The translations under genes and the position numbers were made by a program. Source: Astyanax mexicanus (Eukaryota; Chordata; Actinopteri; Characiformes; Acestrorhamphidae). Taken from it: a stretch of DNA of 64,000 nt. Each line of letters begins with the position of its first letter. The first letter of the stretch is position 1. Location: positions 26,009,001-26,073,000 of the forward strand of contig NC_064416.1 of assembly GCF_023375975.1 (NCBI RefSeq), given 5' to 3'. Of this stretch, positions 22,401 through 37,003 are shown one piece after another. Below the pieces are notes generated by a model, which was not told the origin of the DNA, searched no databases, and saw only the letters and a list, made by a program, of their open reading frames with translations.

Positions 22401-24617
22401 TTGTAAAGTAGTAAAATATATATGCAACAAAAAAGGAAAATTATTAGTGTAAAAAAACAGAAGCTCATGGTTGGAAGCGTCAGTAAGGTACATCTGTCTT
22501 GATTCAGTAAGAATCGGGGTCTGTGCTGTGTTTCACTGCACTGCACAAAAAATATACCCATAATCCAAAACTGCTGAGCACTGTTAGTCTCGCCTGCTTT
22601 CCTCTGTCCTTCAGTAACCTCTCTCTCTGCTGCTCAGCATGTTTAAGAGAAGACTCTTAAACTGTTTAATATGGATTATAGTGAGTGCAATCACCCACAC
22701 ACAGACACACAGACACTTTCCGCTGTTGTGTGTGCGGCAGTATTAAAGGATGTGGCCCCATCTGAGACAAATTTAACATCAGAGAACGTGTTTGTCTGTC
22801 TTCCTGTTTGTTCTTGATGCTGCGGGCACGCAGTGTCTGCTTCTGTGACCTTGGGGATGTATGGCAATTGTGTGTGTGTGTGTGTTCTGTATCGTTGTGT
22901 AATAAGGCAGCAGTGCGTAAGTGCTATCGATTAGAGTACCAGCTAGATTTACTGCTGCTCGTTCAGAACTCCACTGATTGGTTGATTGATTGCCGGCTGT
23001 CACTGTGCTCAACTGGTGTGGCGACCGAACACAGTCATGTGTGTACCCACACACACAAACACACAGCAAAGGAAAGGTATTTTGTTGCTGTTGGACAAAA
23101 ACCATTATCAATTTTTACAGTTTCTCAGAATGGGACAGTCTGGCAGCTGTTCTTTATTATTTCAAAATCGTATGATGAATAGACCAATAGAAATGCTCTA
23201 AAGTTACCTGGAATAAAATCTATTTGCATTGATTTCCATTTAAAATTGAAGTGTTTTTGCTTGCACTCTAAGGAAATACATGAGTGTCTAAAGCACACTC
23301 TTCTATTCTATACTTACTGCATTAATAAGCAGAGGTGGGAAAAGTACAGAAAAAATTTAATTAAGTAAAAGTATCTTTACTTTGCTAAAATTATACTCAA
23401 GTAAAAGTAAAAGTACCCATCTAAAAATCTACTCTAGTAAAAGTAAAAAAAGTACTCAATTTAAAATGTACTTTGAGTAAAAGTTACATAGTTATTTTTA
23501 ATTATTTGCTGTAAAAAAGTACAACAAATCATAAATTAAATTGATATTAATTAACTTTTATTTCACATAATAATAAGTGGCATAGGTTTCTATGATCCCT
23601 TTTTTTTTTCTTTACTATTAAAAAGTTATGGTCATATAGGTGACTATAAACTGTATTTTTATAGTTTTACTGGTCATTGTTATATTTTAACTTCCCATTG
23701 CTATGCTTTAACTGCTATTTACATGTTTTTTTTTAACAATTATGCAGATTGTTTAATGATAAAAATACTTACCACCACATGCTTTCTCAGGTTTGATGTG
23801 GAAGTTTTGAAAGCTGACAGCTCTGTCCGGCAGGGCACATTTTGCATTGCATGAGGACGTTATTGCCTCGTTATTCTACGCACAAGCATCCACGCCAATT
23901 ATTATTATTTTTAATTAAGACAATTGTTGTTTTCCCAGCCTTTTATTTTTTACTCAGTAATGGAGTTTTCCAATGTACGAAGTAAATTACTTGTGTCAAA
24001 ATAAAAGTAAAATTACCCATTTTAAAAACTACTTTAAAAATTACAAATTACTCATAAAATCTGCTCAATTTCAGTAACTTGAGTAAATGTAATTCATTAC
24101 TTTCCACCTCTGGTAATAAGCACACCCGGTTGTGTATTATCATGTGCAGATTTCAATTCACTGTAGAGATTATACTTATTTGCACTGCACAATACAAGAC
24201 TTGTCATTTAACAGGGTTGCCTAAACATTGTTTAATTCCCATGAATGTTATTTTATAACATTTAACAATAGTATCCACCACCTTCTTACAGTAATAAGTA
24301 ATGGTACATTTGAGATTGCAGTACATTAATAGGATGTTCTGTACTGCAATACTAAGAGAAACACACACTCATTGTTCTGCTAATCTGTCTTTGTGCCCTT
24401 TTTCATTCTTTTTCATTGACCGTGTGTGAGTAACAGAATATAGTACAGTGCTGGGAAAAGTGTGTGTGTGTGTGTGTGTCTGAGACCACTAAAGCTAATG
24501 ATTTCCATATGTAGTCCAGTCATAACCCTGCTTTTCTAATTATAGAGGCCTATCTCCTGGGTCCTAAAAATATCCTTCTCCCTTTATTATTACAGAGAAA
24601 GAACGCACACAGACGTG

Positions 24618-24648
<31 letters not shown>

Positions 24649-27600
24649 TCGAGTGAGTGTGTGTGTGATTTTTCCTCATCATGACTACAAACGCACTTTT
24701 ATCAAAGAGAACTTGGCTGACTCACATTTGTGTGTAGCTGTTTGTGTATGTGTAAGTGAGTTGATTGTGTGTGTGTGGTGAAAATTGAGTCATTTAAAAA
24801 ATGCAGTGTGTGATTTGGTGACAGGTCTTTTTTGTTGTCTGAGCAGCTGTTCAGTCCCACTAAACCTGGTGACAGAGATTGTGTGGTTCAGACTTTTATG
24901 CAGCTTTCAAATCGGAATTATGGTTTTCACATAGCAAATAACTTTTTTAGATTTATTCTTCCTGGGATCAAAAAGGCACCCTTTGCCTTGACAACCACCT
25001 AAGACACCATTTTAACCATCTGGTATACTATAGTATAAGATCTAGCTAGCAAACACCTAGTGACACCGTAGTACTGAACTTAAATGATATATTGTTGCCA
25101 TTCAATTATTAGACCTCCACAGTACCACCATAGAACAGGTGAGTCATTCTCAGAACTGTATTGACATGTCCACGTGTGTGAGCAAATCAGAAACAGCAGT
25201 GCTGCTGGAGTTTTTAAACACGGGGTCCACTCACTGTCAACTTTGCTAGAACCTTGTAAGAGTAAAGCTCAGAAACAGCTGCTGCACAGTTTGGTTCATC
25301 AGACTTTAATTCTTCTCCAGTGGTCACAGAACACTATTGGCTGTCTATTTCTAGTTGGTGTTACTGTGTAACACCAGCAGTGACACTGAGGTGTTACACA
25401 GTTTTGTTGAACGCACATCTGTGCATATATATGGTAATAGGTCTCTGTAATTTACTCTAAAGTAGAGCCGCCTCTTAATATAGGTAATGCAGTCTGCTAG
25501 CACTTTACCTATTTAGTGTCTGTGTATTTGTAATCAAGTAATAAACTCCATGATGGCCGCTGTTCTAAATGTGAAGAAAGGAGTAGGATTCTGGTATCAT
25601 GATTTGTACCAGGAGCTCTTCATAGCCCACGTCAGCTGTGCTAGTTCCGCATCCGACAAAACCAGGACGCCACTCACTCCCCAGACATCTCACAGTGTAC
25701 CATGACCTAAAAACACTGTCTGTGTGTGTTCAGTTCTGTCAAAGCACATGCAGATACTCTGCTGTTACTCTGTGTTCAACATGTAGAATGTTACATGTAG
25801 CTTCTCCAGAGACCCTTTAGTGTTTAAAGTAAAAATATTATGCAGTATTGTGTGAAATATTAGTGTTTGGAGGAAAACTAGTGTGTACATGAAATGTGGT
25901 GTTTGGAGTAAGACCACTGTGCACTTGAGCTTTTATGTTTGGAGGAAAACTAGTGTGTACCTGAACTGTAGTGTTTGGAGTAAGACCACTGTGCACTTGA
26001 GCTTTTATGTTTGGAGGAAAACTAGTGTGTACCTGAACTGTAGTGTTTGGAGTAAGATCACTGGCACTTAAGCATTAGTGTTCGGAGGAAAACTAGTGTG
26101 TACGTAAACTGTAATGTTTGGAGTAAGATCACTGTGCACTTTGAGCTTTAATGTTTAGAAAAAGAATAAGGAAAAAGGCCGCTTTGCACTTGAGCTTTAG
26201 AGCCTTGGGCAAGACTAGCATTCACTCCAGCTCTAATATTCAGATAAAGACCACTGTGTTTTTGATGGTTAGTATTTGAAATAAGAGTTTGGAATTATAT
26301 AAATGTGCATTCAAACCTTAATGATTAAAAAAGCACTAGTGTGCTCTTGAGTTTTACTGTTTGGCATAAGACGAGTATGCATTGGGACTTTTTAGTATTT
26401 AGAAGACCACTGTTCACTTTAGCGTCAGTGTTGGGATTACACTCCTGTGCAGTTGCGTTTTAGTGTTTTTGTATTAGACCATGTACACTTGAGCTGTGGT
26501 GTTTAGAAAAAGACCTATATGCGTTTGTGTTTTAGTGTCTGGAGTAAGATTAGTGTGCACTTAAGCCCTACTGTTTGGAGTAAGAATAGATCACTTTAGC
26601 TTTATTAGGAGATCGAGCGCCAGCATTTTAAATGCCTAAATAAAATATTTATGCTGTTTACTTTAATACATCTAGAAGAATGTCTCTCCACTGGCCACCA
26701 ACCTTTTATGCAAATTTTGTAAGGAAGTAATCTACATCATTCAAAACTCCAACCCCCTCCAAACTTATGCAGAGGTTTCTAAAATATCTACTTTGACTCT
26801 TTCTGAATGCAACCCAGTATATTTCTGCAGGCCTTCCAGCATTCAATTATACCCTATTGTGCGTGGCTGTGGGGTTGTAATTGGTGCCTGTTGGGTCTCC
26901 ACTTCTGCAGCAGCATTCAGCCATGGCTACTTAGCCTGTGGCAGGAAGGGCATTTTATGCACTATTCTCATACAGCGCTGTTTGAGGGGCTGGTGGAATG
27001 GGTTGAAAGGCTTTGAGATTGTACACCCCACTAAGAGACTGTGGGAACAGATGGACTGGTTGTGCCCTCATCGTTGGGGCCCCAGCAGCTTTCCCCTGCT
27101 CATTTTCTTTTCTCTGCCCTCCGCCGGACTCCCTGGAGACGCCAAGTGAACATTCTCACAGGAAGGAAGCAGAGGTCCTTAAAGCGGCTGATGGTGATTA
27201 TGGTACATAGGGTTATCAGTTCCACTGAGTCCCAATTACCTGCATGGGTCGTTACTGCCAAGACAAGATGTAAGCTTGTTTAGGAAAATGTAAAAACATT
27301 CAGCTTTTCTGTAAAGCTGTGTGATGTTGGATAAATTGGAACCATCAAATTTATTAAGTATTTTTGTAGGACTTTTTTTCTTGCATAATAAATTATATTT
27401 ATTCTTCTCCTGTTCACTTGGTGAAGATAGACGAGAGTCTAAACCATCTGAAAGTGCTTTGACACTGCAAACAAACATTTTCATATTGGTACACATGCAC
27501 AGGTATCCATACTTTGGCTAATATTCCTATATTAGCCAAAGTATGGATTCCTGTGCATGTGTACCAATATGAAAATGTTTGTTTGCAGTGTCAAAGCACT

Positions 27601-29743
27601 TTCAGATGGTTTAGACTCTTCATTGTATCCTCTTCAGTAGCACACAGCCCATGAAGTGTCATAGAGTATTGTCTTGCAATATGTAGTGTGTATCACAATG
27701 TATTGTGATAATATATTATCTGGAATTGCCCTGTGATTCTAGCCTTTACTAACAGGATATTTCTAAATATACTGTAAACCATTTTTTGCCTGCCTGCTAA
27801 ATTCTTTTAAACAATGGTGTGTGTGTGTGTGTGTGTCTGTTTGGCTAAAACATTTCAGTCTTTGTCTCTCTAGAGCAACATAATTTTGAAGCCTTGAATG
27901 TGCATTTCCTGCATTCTAGTCTGTGTCTGCCTCACTCTCTCTATAACAAACACACACACCACACTTCCTCTCACCATTACAATATTACACAATGCAAAAT
28001 GCCTCAGTTATCCACATCACTTAAACCCTAAATTAAGCAAAAGTAAGCAATGCCCAATTTTTATAAATACATTTACACCATTTTTATTGGTCAGGCTCAA
28101 CTCTGGGCTAAAGTTATCTGGCTAAACTGAGAAATCCTGCTTTGAAAAAGGAACTCCCCAAGGAGGACTGAACCAAGATTTTTTTTCTTTCAACTGTCTT
28201 GTGTTTTTGCGGTTGCTCAGGCAACAGTCTGCAGAGCATGTGTGGTTTACCCATCTGCAGGTTCCTGGGAGTTTGAGGGTCTGTGACTTATGGATGTAGT
28301 TCAGTGAGTTTGTGTGAGGAGGTGTGTGTGGTCGGTCAGGGCTCCTCCCTGGCCAGAGGCTTGGGCATTTTGTGGGAGTTGAAGGGCTTTTGTTTTAGAA
28401 ACCTTGAGGGAAAAGGAAAGAGAAATAACAGGGTTTTCCCTTCACAGGCCATCATTGCCTTTTACTCTTCTCCTTCTGTTTGATCTCTGCTCTTTTTCAC
28501 AGACTCCAAGCTGCTCAGATATCTCACTGCTGTGGGCCCAACCTGTCATTTTATCAGCATATTCTCCACATTAACCTTATAGCCTAGCCTTTGGTTTTCT
28601 TTTAAAAACTCTGCATTAACCATTTGAATTTGAATACTATATAGTTTTTTTTAAGCAATGCTTTAGAACAGGGGTTTTAAATGGAAAAAATACATAATCC
28701 ATCTAAACTTCTTTTTTTTATCATGGTTAAATCACAGAGGGAGAAAAACTAAGACTCGAAGCAGCAGCACATGCTCATCCACTAATGAACTTAGTGTGAT
28801 TGTTTCTAATATATATAATCCTAAAACTAACCCAAAATGAAAGTGTAGCATATAAACTGTGATTAGAAATATATACAACAATTAAAAGTAAGTACAGTAA
28901 ATAGCAAAACAAATACAGTACAGAGATTTATTGTGTTTAACAACATTGCTATTATCATGAAATATTTTTTTTTATTGTGTCAGTGGTTTTTAGATTTTTG
29001 CATACAATATGATCTGGCACACCCTTACGTTCTTTTTTTTTCACGTTTTATTTCCCCAAAAAAACAATAAATGAGTACGTGTCTCAACACTTTTTGTTCA
29101 TATAGTATAATGTTGTTATTTTGAGGACTATACTTTTAGCCTTGTTTCGTAATTCCTAAAGCCTATGATTTATATGATTCACAACCAAAAAGTTAAAAAT
29201 GACTACTCAAGTGGCCACTCCCAACGCGACTGAAGAAGTGAAAATGCTGTGCTGTAATAGTGTTCCTGTTCATGCCCAGCTCAGCTCATGAGGAGCTTCA
29301 TAATTCCACCAGAACATTTATGGGCTAGTTTCTTTCACTTAATAAATCTGTTCACACTGTGCAGTAGAGCGCTACTCCAGGGTCAGGAGGGAGAAATATT
29401 GATTTACTCAGTTACAGTTACCTGTTGGAGCCAGTTCTCTGTCCTACTGTGGCAGGTATTTATATATATTCTATATAATGTCAAATTGTGTACCCATGAT
29501 CAATTTGCCTACATCCGTGTGTTTTTTTTTTTTTTTACACTACTTTTTTTTCCTTACTTCATTAATTCAGTTACAAAAAAAAGACATTAGTCTGTATGTA
29601 GGAAAACGTTATGGACTGTTATCTTTAAACATACTTGTAAGGTCATTTGATTAGTAGATTCTTCTAGCAGTGATATTATTTTGTAGACTAAATTACATTA
29701 TTATCTAAATATATTATATTATAAATATAATAGTATAATTTAT

Positions 29744-29783
<40 letters not shown>

Positions 29784-32700
29784 GAGAGACAGGATGAGAC
29801 ACAGGGCAGGTTTGTGGTTAGTTGCATGTCCAGGTGGCTGGTTGCAGTGAGCAGGTGGCTTGAGTGTAAAAAGATCTTTGAACTCTCAATCTTTCCACAG
29901 TAACTGTGTGTGTGTGTGTGTGTGTGTGTTCATTAGCCATCCCTGAGCAAGTGTGCTGTTCTTTGTCTGTTGGTAATAAATCTCCCTCTCGGCCTGTAAG
30001 AGACTGGACAAGGGTGGAGACCCTCAGAGCGATTCTGTCCCGACTGGACTCAACTTTGAAGATCAGAGGGAGAGAAAGGAGAGAGGGGAATATGGGATGA
30101 AGAAGAAAGAAAAAGGATGAGTCAGGGAGGATATTGAGAAGCAGATAAACAAACACACACACACAGAGTCATGCCTGATTCCAGTTGGCAGCACTTCACT
30201 CACATGTGACCTTCCTGCTCTGATCACTTCTGTGAGCGGGTGCACTGACAGGACGCAGGCTCTTGGCCAGTCTGATTGCAGAGTGAACAGTAGGCATGTG
30301 AAAGCCAGCTCTATGCTGGAGAGCTGGAGTTTGGCTTTGTTTGTCGGCCTTGGGCGTCTGCTTTGAAAATGGCAGAGGTCATTCTAATGCTCGTGCTAAT
30401 TGATCATGTAGTTAGCAAGATGCCCCATTTGCTTTAATGCCGGCAGCTGCTAGACTTCTTTCACTTCGGTGCCCAAAATTCCAGGAGGTCAAACTGTCGC
30501 TTGACTGTTAGATGTTAGCCTAGATGTTTCCTTTTTAACTTCAAAGATGAAAAATGTTGTAGTTTACATGGTCTTGGTTTCCTCTCAGGAAATTCCTTTA
30601 GCTTATATTTTCTGTTGTCATTAGTGAAAAATCACGCAAAACGACATTCAATAAAAGCTTCAGTTCTGATTTTGTCTCTGATCAGATTTCACTATCCTGG
30701 ATTACGTTTATATATAAGTGACCTGTAGCTACCTCTCGTGAACAAATCTGTCCCTGAAACGAAGCTCATGCGCTGATTGGTCTGATATCACTAATAAAAA
30801 TGTCAGTCACTGGCTTAAATACTCTGAGGTTTTCGTTGCCAGAAAAGGCTAAAAAATCTATTTTTGTGCATTATTGAGCAAAAAATGTGCAGGAAATTCG
30901 ATCTGACTGTTCACATTCATGCTGCTTGCCTGCAAATTGGATATGGATCTGATTGAGGACCACATAAGAAAGGCCTCAATGATGACCTCAAATCTGATTT
31001 ATTTGCATGAATGTGTTACAGATCTGTTATTTAGGGTTGTGTGAACATGTCTAATTCTTTGTTTTCAGATTTATTTTTTTATTACTTTTAGTGCGTGATT
31101 CTACATTGGGTACATATCCAATTTGTTGACGTGGCATAAATGTAAACAGTCATATTAGATTTTGTATGTCTTTTTGCCTGTATGCATATGCTCAATGTTG
31201 GCCTTATTAACCTGCAGCAATTTTGTACCAAATTCTGACTCCCTACCAGAATCCAACTCTTGTTGCAGCTTGATTTAGGTTATTGTTCTTTAGAAAAACC
31301 TTTTGCTATTGAATTCTTTAGTGTCGGTCATGGTCCAGTGATCCTTAGCATCATTAACCTAGCATCTTCAATTTTTTTAAAGATAGATGCAGACGTTTAA
31401 TTAAACATGTCTTGTGCTTGTAAATGTTTTACACTAAAATCCATCCTCTAAAAAGAAAAAAAAAATAAGACCCAACCAACCTTTCATATTTTGAATTGAG
31501 TGCACACTATATGTGCACAGTGCTAATAGGTCCTAATTGGCATCCATTATGTATTAGTCACATTAGCATCATAGATTCAGTTAAGGGGAAGTGTACATAA
31601 ATTAGATTTTTTTTGGTTGAAATATTCTTTTTGTGTGTGTGTGTGTGTGTGTGTGCATGCTTGCATCCTTAACCTCCTGGCCTCTCTCCTGGCTGCTCCT
31701 GCAGTGCTGTTTCCCGCCTGAATGTAGGTCACTGAGCTTGTCCAGTCCTGAGCTGGACTTAAAGAGGGCATCTCTAACCCCATCCGTCAGTGCCCGCTCC
31801 AGCAGCAGCCGAGCAGCAGTAACGCTGCATGTAGGTCAGTGCTGGCACCTCAGGCACTGGGGCAGGCTTTAAGATCCACAGCAGCCGTTTTGCTCGGGTC
31901 TGCCAAGGCCCTGTGAATCAAGCTCGCCTGCATCCGTCCCTACTGACACTGTAGCCCCCCGGATGCTCTGTAAGAGCTGAGGTGGAAGGTGGGCTGGTGA
32001 GTCAGCTCTGTTGATTGCTAAGGTGGTCTGTGTTTTACACTCTGCCAGCTGGTAGAAGCTGATTGAATGTGGCAGAGATATACAGCTCTGAAAAAAGAGA
32101 GACCACATAAAAACTATGAGTTTCTTTGATTTTACCAAATTAAAAACCTCTGGAATATAATCAAGAGGAAGATGGATGATCACAAGCCATCAAACCAAGC
32201 TATACTGCTTGATTTTTTTGTAACAGGAGTGGCATAAAGTTATCCAAAAGCAGTGTGTAAGACTGGTGGAGAAAAACATGCCAAGATGCATAAAAACTGA
32301 TTAAAAAACAGGGTTATTCCACCAAATATTGATTTCTGAACTCTTAAAACTTAAATATATATAAATATAAATAAATATGAATTTTCTTCTTTGCACTATT
32401 TGAGGTCTGAAAGCTCTGCATTTTTTTGTTATTTCAGCCTATTCGCATTTTCTGCAAATAAATGCTCTAAATGACAGTATTTTATTTGGAATTTAGGACA
32501 AATGTTGTCTGTAGTTGTTAAATGTTAAACTCAAACATATACCTTTTTTAAATTTGGCAGTTTGTAAATTGTACCTGGTTTTGGGATATTCTTTGATCAT
32601 CCTACTGCACACCTGTTAATAAAAGGTCTAATAAAAAAAGTTTTATTATGATTAGGTCAGGGAACTGTGTGTGGGATTTTTATTTTACTGTTGTAGAGGC

Positions 32701-35700
32701 CATTTATTCTTTTTGCCTTAGCCTTTAAACAGATGATTAGATTTTTGTATCCAGAAATTTGGCTCATCTTAGAGTGACATGTTTCAGGCTATACATGATG
32801 ATTTGCTAATCAGTGTTGCAAAACATTTTCCAACTTAATACATTAGTATTTTAATTTGGAACATAGGCTGTGATTAGCAATTTTATTTTGTTTTTGGTTA
32901 TCTGCATTAGGGCTGTCCCTAACGATTATTTTTTAAACGATTATTCTAACGATTATTTTTTTCGATTAGTCGACTAATCTATTCATTGAGAAACATATTT
33001 AAATAATTATTTTACGTTTTAAAGCAAACGATAAATTACTATATTTATATATAATAACAACAACAACAACAACACAAGCCTACTAAACCAAACCCCACAC
33101 TTATAATCACTTACATGTACAGCACGTTGTTTAGATCTATAACGCTAAAAATGGATAAGCTCCCATACACCACAACCGTGTGTTGCACTGTTTTCTGTGA
33201 CCGCTAGATTTTGTGACCACTGGCAAGTAGTTCTCAGCAGACCGGTGCACTGGCCGATTCGAAACGTGTTCGTTTCTAATGTTTACCCCGACTGGCCAAA
33301 ACGGTTCAGTTTAGGGCTGAGGGTAAGGTGTAGGTATAGAAAGCTTCCGTTTTGCCAATGAACGCTCATAACCGTGAGCACTGGTCACAAAATTCCGACG
33401 GTGACAGAAAACGGTGTAACACCGCAGCGCCGACGGCGCTAGCTAAAATAACTTAAGGCAGCTAGCTTAGCTAAACACCTGAACTTATGAATAATGCTAC
33501 TGTTTCTGGAAACTGCGAAATGCCATGCACAAATATAAACCAAAACTGTATAATTTCTGCCTGTGGCAGGTTTAAAACCTTTGGTAGACAGTCTTAAGTC
33601 TTTTTAAGGACACCCGCGGAGACCCTGATGTAAACGGTAACTTACTGTGTGACCCTGTTGACATAGTGCTCCTAGATGTTTGCGCTTCAAGTGCTCCTTT
33701 TGCACGTATGGCAGAGGACCACATTGTTGCCCTTTTGCGTGAAATGCTCCCAAACTTTAGATGCCCGCTGGCGTTTTTTTGTAGCTGGAGATTGCTCTCC
33801 GGAGTCCAAGCTCTCTAGAGCTTAGATTCTCTGCCCGAACCCGACATGACCCGAGGCCCGCCCGTAAATCCGACCCGGGCTCCAGAAAATAGTCCGAGAT
33901 GTAGGCGTCTGTTTTTTAATTATATTTTTATTTAAAAAAAAAAAAACGAAAACTGAAAGTGAAACTAAACTAATTTATTTATAAGCGCTGTTTTCACTAC
34001 CGCAGTTCTACAGCGGGGGTGTTGTGCCGATTCTGTCCGCGAAGCGGGAGTCAGATTCAGCAGAGAGTCGGATTCGGCACAAACGCGGCGGCACCCCGCG
34101 GTCCGCGGTGTCAGTTGTAAGCGCTCGCGCTAGCCGCAAAATACGGCAGAAAACACTGAGGGAGCTGCAGAATTATGAATGGAGCTCTCACCAGAAAAAG
34201 CAAATCTCTCTCTCTCTCTCTGTCTCTCTCTGTGTCTCTCGCACGTGAACTCCTCCGCGTTTGACTTGCAGAACTGTGTTTAGCTGTTCTTAAAAATCAT
34301 TTTAATTAAATAATAGTTCTATGCTTCTATGTTACCGTGTTAATTAACATAATTCTGATCATATTTCGCTCATTAAAACAGCCCGAAAACAGCCAGTTGG
34401 AATTTTTGGGCCCGATCTAACCTCTAATGCGCTCCACAGGCGCCGCCATGTTTACGACGCGCCGACGCACGTTATGCAAATCGATGTATTTTTGTAATCG
34501 ATGACGTCGATTATGTCGACGCGTCGCCCCAGCCCTAATCTGCATACAAATGTCACTATAATAAATAGGACTTTTATAATTGTGTGGGTATTGGGCTACA
34601 AACTTTATTCTGTGGAATTGTTTTATATAATATAAAAAAAACATAAAATATTACACTTGCCTTTCATTCATTTAAAATAATTGAGAGTTGGGTATGAGGT
34701 GGAGTAGTTATCATCCAACTTCCAAGACTTAACTGAAGCTCTGTATGCTAAATGCAGTCAAATCCTCACAGCAGTGCTCCAATATCTAGTAGAAATCCTA
34801 TCCTGGAAATAAAGAATACTCAACCAAAATGTATCATTACTGAAGCAACAGCGAATAAGCTTCTGTCCCAATACTTTTGTCCAAAACTGTGTAAGTATGA
34901 CCCCAGTGCTCAAAATGCTTTAAAAGGACCAATGTGTGTGTGTGTGTGTGTGTTTGACAGTGTGAGTGAGTGACTGTATTCTGGTCATGCTAGATCTCCA
35001 ACTGCAAATAAATTGGTCCCAGCTCACAGACTGCTCGTGTGTGTATGTGGTATAATTTCCTTTTAGCCACATTTAAACCCTAATGGTACATAGGCCTGCC
35101 ATGTTAATTGATTTTCCCTGGACGCTATATTCTCCCAGGAAAAAAGTTTAAAGAGCAACAATATGTATTTTTTTATTATTAAGGTTGATCAGTAAATGTA
35201 ATATAAAAAATATTTAAATATTGTATAGAAAATACATTTTTAAACAATTAACAAAGTCTGTGTACCAGCTGTACTTTAACGCAGGGTTCGTAGGTCCATA
35301 AAAAACAGGAAAAGTCATGGAATTTGAAAACAGCAATTTTCAGGCCTGGATAGGTTTTGGAAAAATAAAAATACCCAGAACGTTTTTGGAAAAGTCATGG
35401 AAATTTGATCTACAAATCTTTGTGTTTCTGTGTGTCGATAAAGAAAATTTATTTTCAGCTCAGAGTTATTGTGATCACCTAATGTTAATGCCATGTCTGT
35501 GCCCACCCATCAGAAGTTAGGAGCCATCTTGTATTTTCCTTAACCAAGACAAAACAGAAAATTAATAGCAGTAATAAATCATCAGGCAGTGTGAAACTCT
35601 CTCTCTTCATTCAGTGTGTGCTGTGTTTATTCATGTGTTAAAAACTCTTCCCACATTCCCCCCTAGAAGATTTCCACACCTGCAGCTGGATCTACCCTCT

Positions 35701-36960
35701 CTGTCTCTTTCACTACTGTCACACACACCACAGTGAAGTGACTATCAGCTGAGTCCTGATTGCCTATTGATTCAGTGTCAGTACAAGTTTAAGGTGGGAT
35801 TGTGTACGTGTGTGTGGTCATCGTCTGTTCTGCTGACAAAGCCTTTACACCAGAAGCAACACTGTACCATGCAAACATTGATCCAACTTATGCAAACGTC
35901 TGTGGATCCATATGAAGCTATAGTAGCTCTGACCTCTACAAATGAACCTGAAGAGATGTGACCGCTGTGGTCCACCATAAAGCTGCTGTTTGAGGGGATA
36001 AAACACAAAGGAATTTAAAATATCCCTTTAGCTTAATCACTCATATACGGCATTTATATAGAGAACTGTATTTTTACATTTAAAGTGCTGTTGTTCGCTT
36101 ACTATAGTTTTTTTTAAAAAGGGGCCATTGAACAGAGCACTGACATGCCTCTTCACAACAGTGTTTCAGTTTGTGTAAAATGTTTTAAAATCTGAACAAA
36201 TAAAGCCCACAAGTTTGGCACCTCAATATCACTTGCCTACGTGTCCTACATGCAGTTCTGCAGACCAAAGAATGCTTTTCTTTACAACTTTGTCATTTTA
36301 GTGCTGCAGAGTGCCTGCACTGCCCCTAACGTTTTGTATGTACTGAGAGTTCTGTGTGTTCTGAAGACTAATATACTAAACAGATGCACTGCGCATGAAT
36401 AAACCTGCAGTTAACAGCACATAGATCCGTAGCCTTCCACATTTCTGGACAATTATGTTTTTTTTTATTATAATAATAATAATTTAAACACATTTAACCC
36501 ACTACTGAAAGCTCTTTTGAGCACTAAAGCTGCAACAGGAGAGGTTTGAGTTCAGAGTACAGGGTTAGTTAGTAGAAGTGTGGGTGTGCAAGTTCAGTTG
36601 ACCTGGGTTTTGGTCACATTGGTTGCTAAAGGCAGTGGTGCTGAAGGAGAGGAACACAGTCCTGGTCAGGTTCAGTTCTTCACAGGAGTATTGTTGGAAA
36701 ATGCAGTTTCAAATTCCGGTATCGATCCTGATTAATGATCATTTTTGTCTTTCACCTTCTGTGTAAGAGTTTTTTGTGTATGTTCGGAATACAGATTTGT
36801 GGCCGTTCAGTATTAATTGTGTGTGCGTGTGCGAGTGTGTGTGTGTGTGTGTGTGTTTAGTCTGCCTAGGCTCTGGGTGTCGTGGGAATAGTTCTGCTCT
36901 GGAACAGCTGGCAGAAAACTGTGTGTAATCATGGGCTTTATGTGACATGCTTTAGTATGC

Positions 36961-37003
<43 letters not shown>

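Noticed and set aside
22808..23182. 124-codon open frame
   Set aside because: Built partly on GT/CA repeats, with competing open frames on both strands.
25883..26071. Open frame with a 24-residue repeat (VWSKTTVHLSFYVWRKTS type)
   Set aside because: It is the 72-bp minisatellite translated; the period is a multiple of three and there is no splice or promoter context.
26793..27149. 118-codon open frame in intron 5
   Set aside because: No acceptor/donor pair or family similarity, and the alternative frames are open over much of the same stretch.
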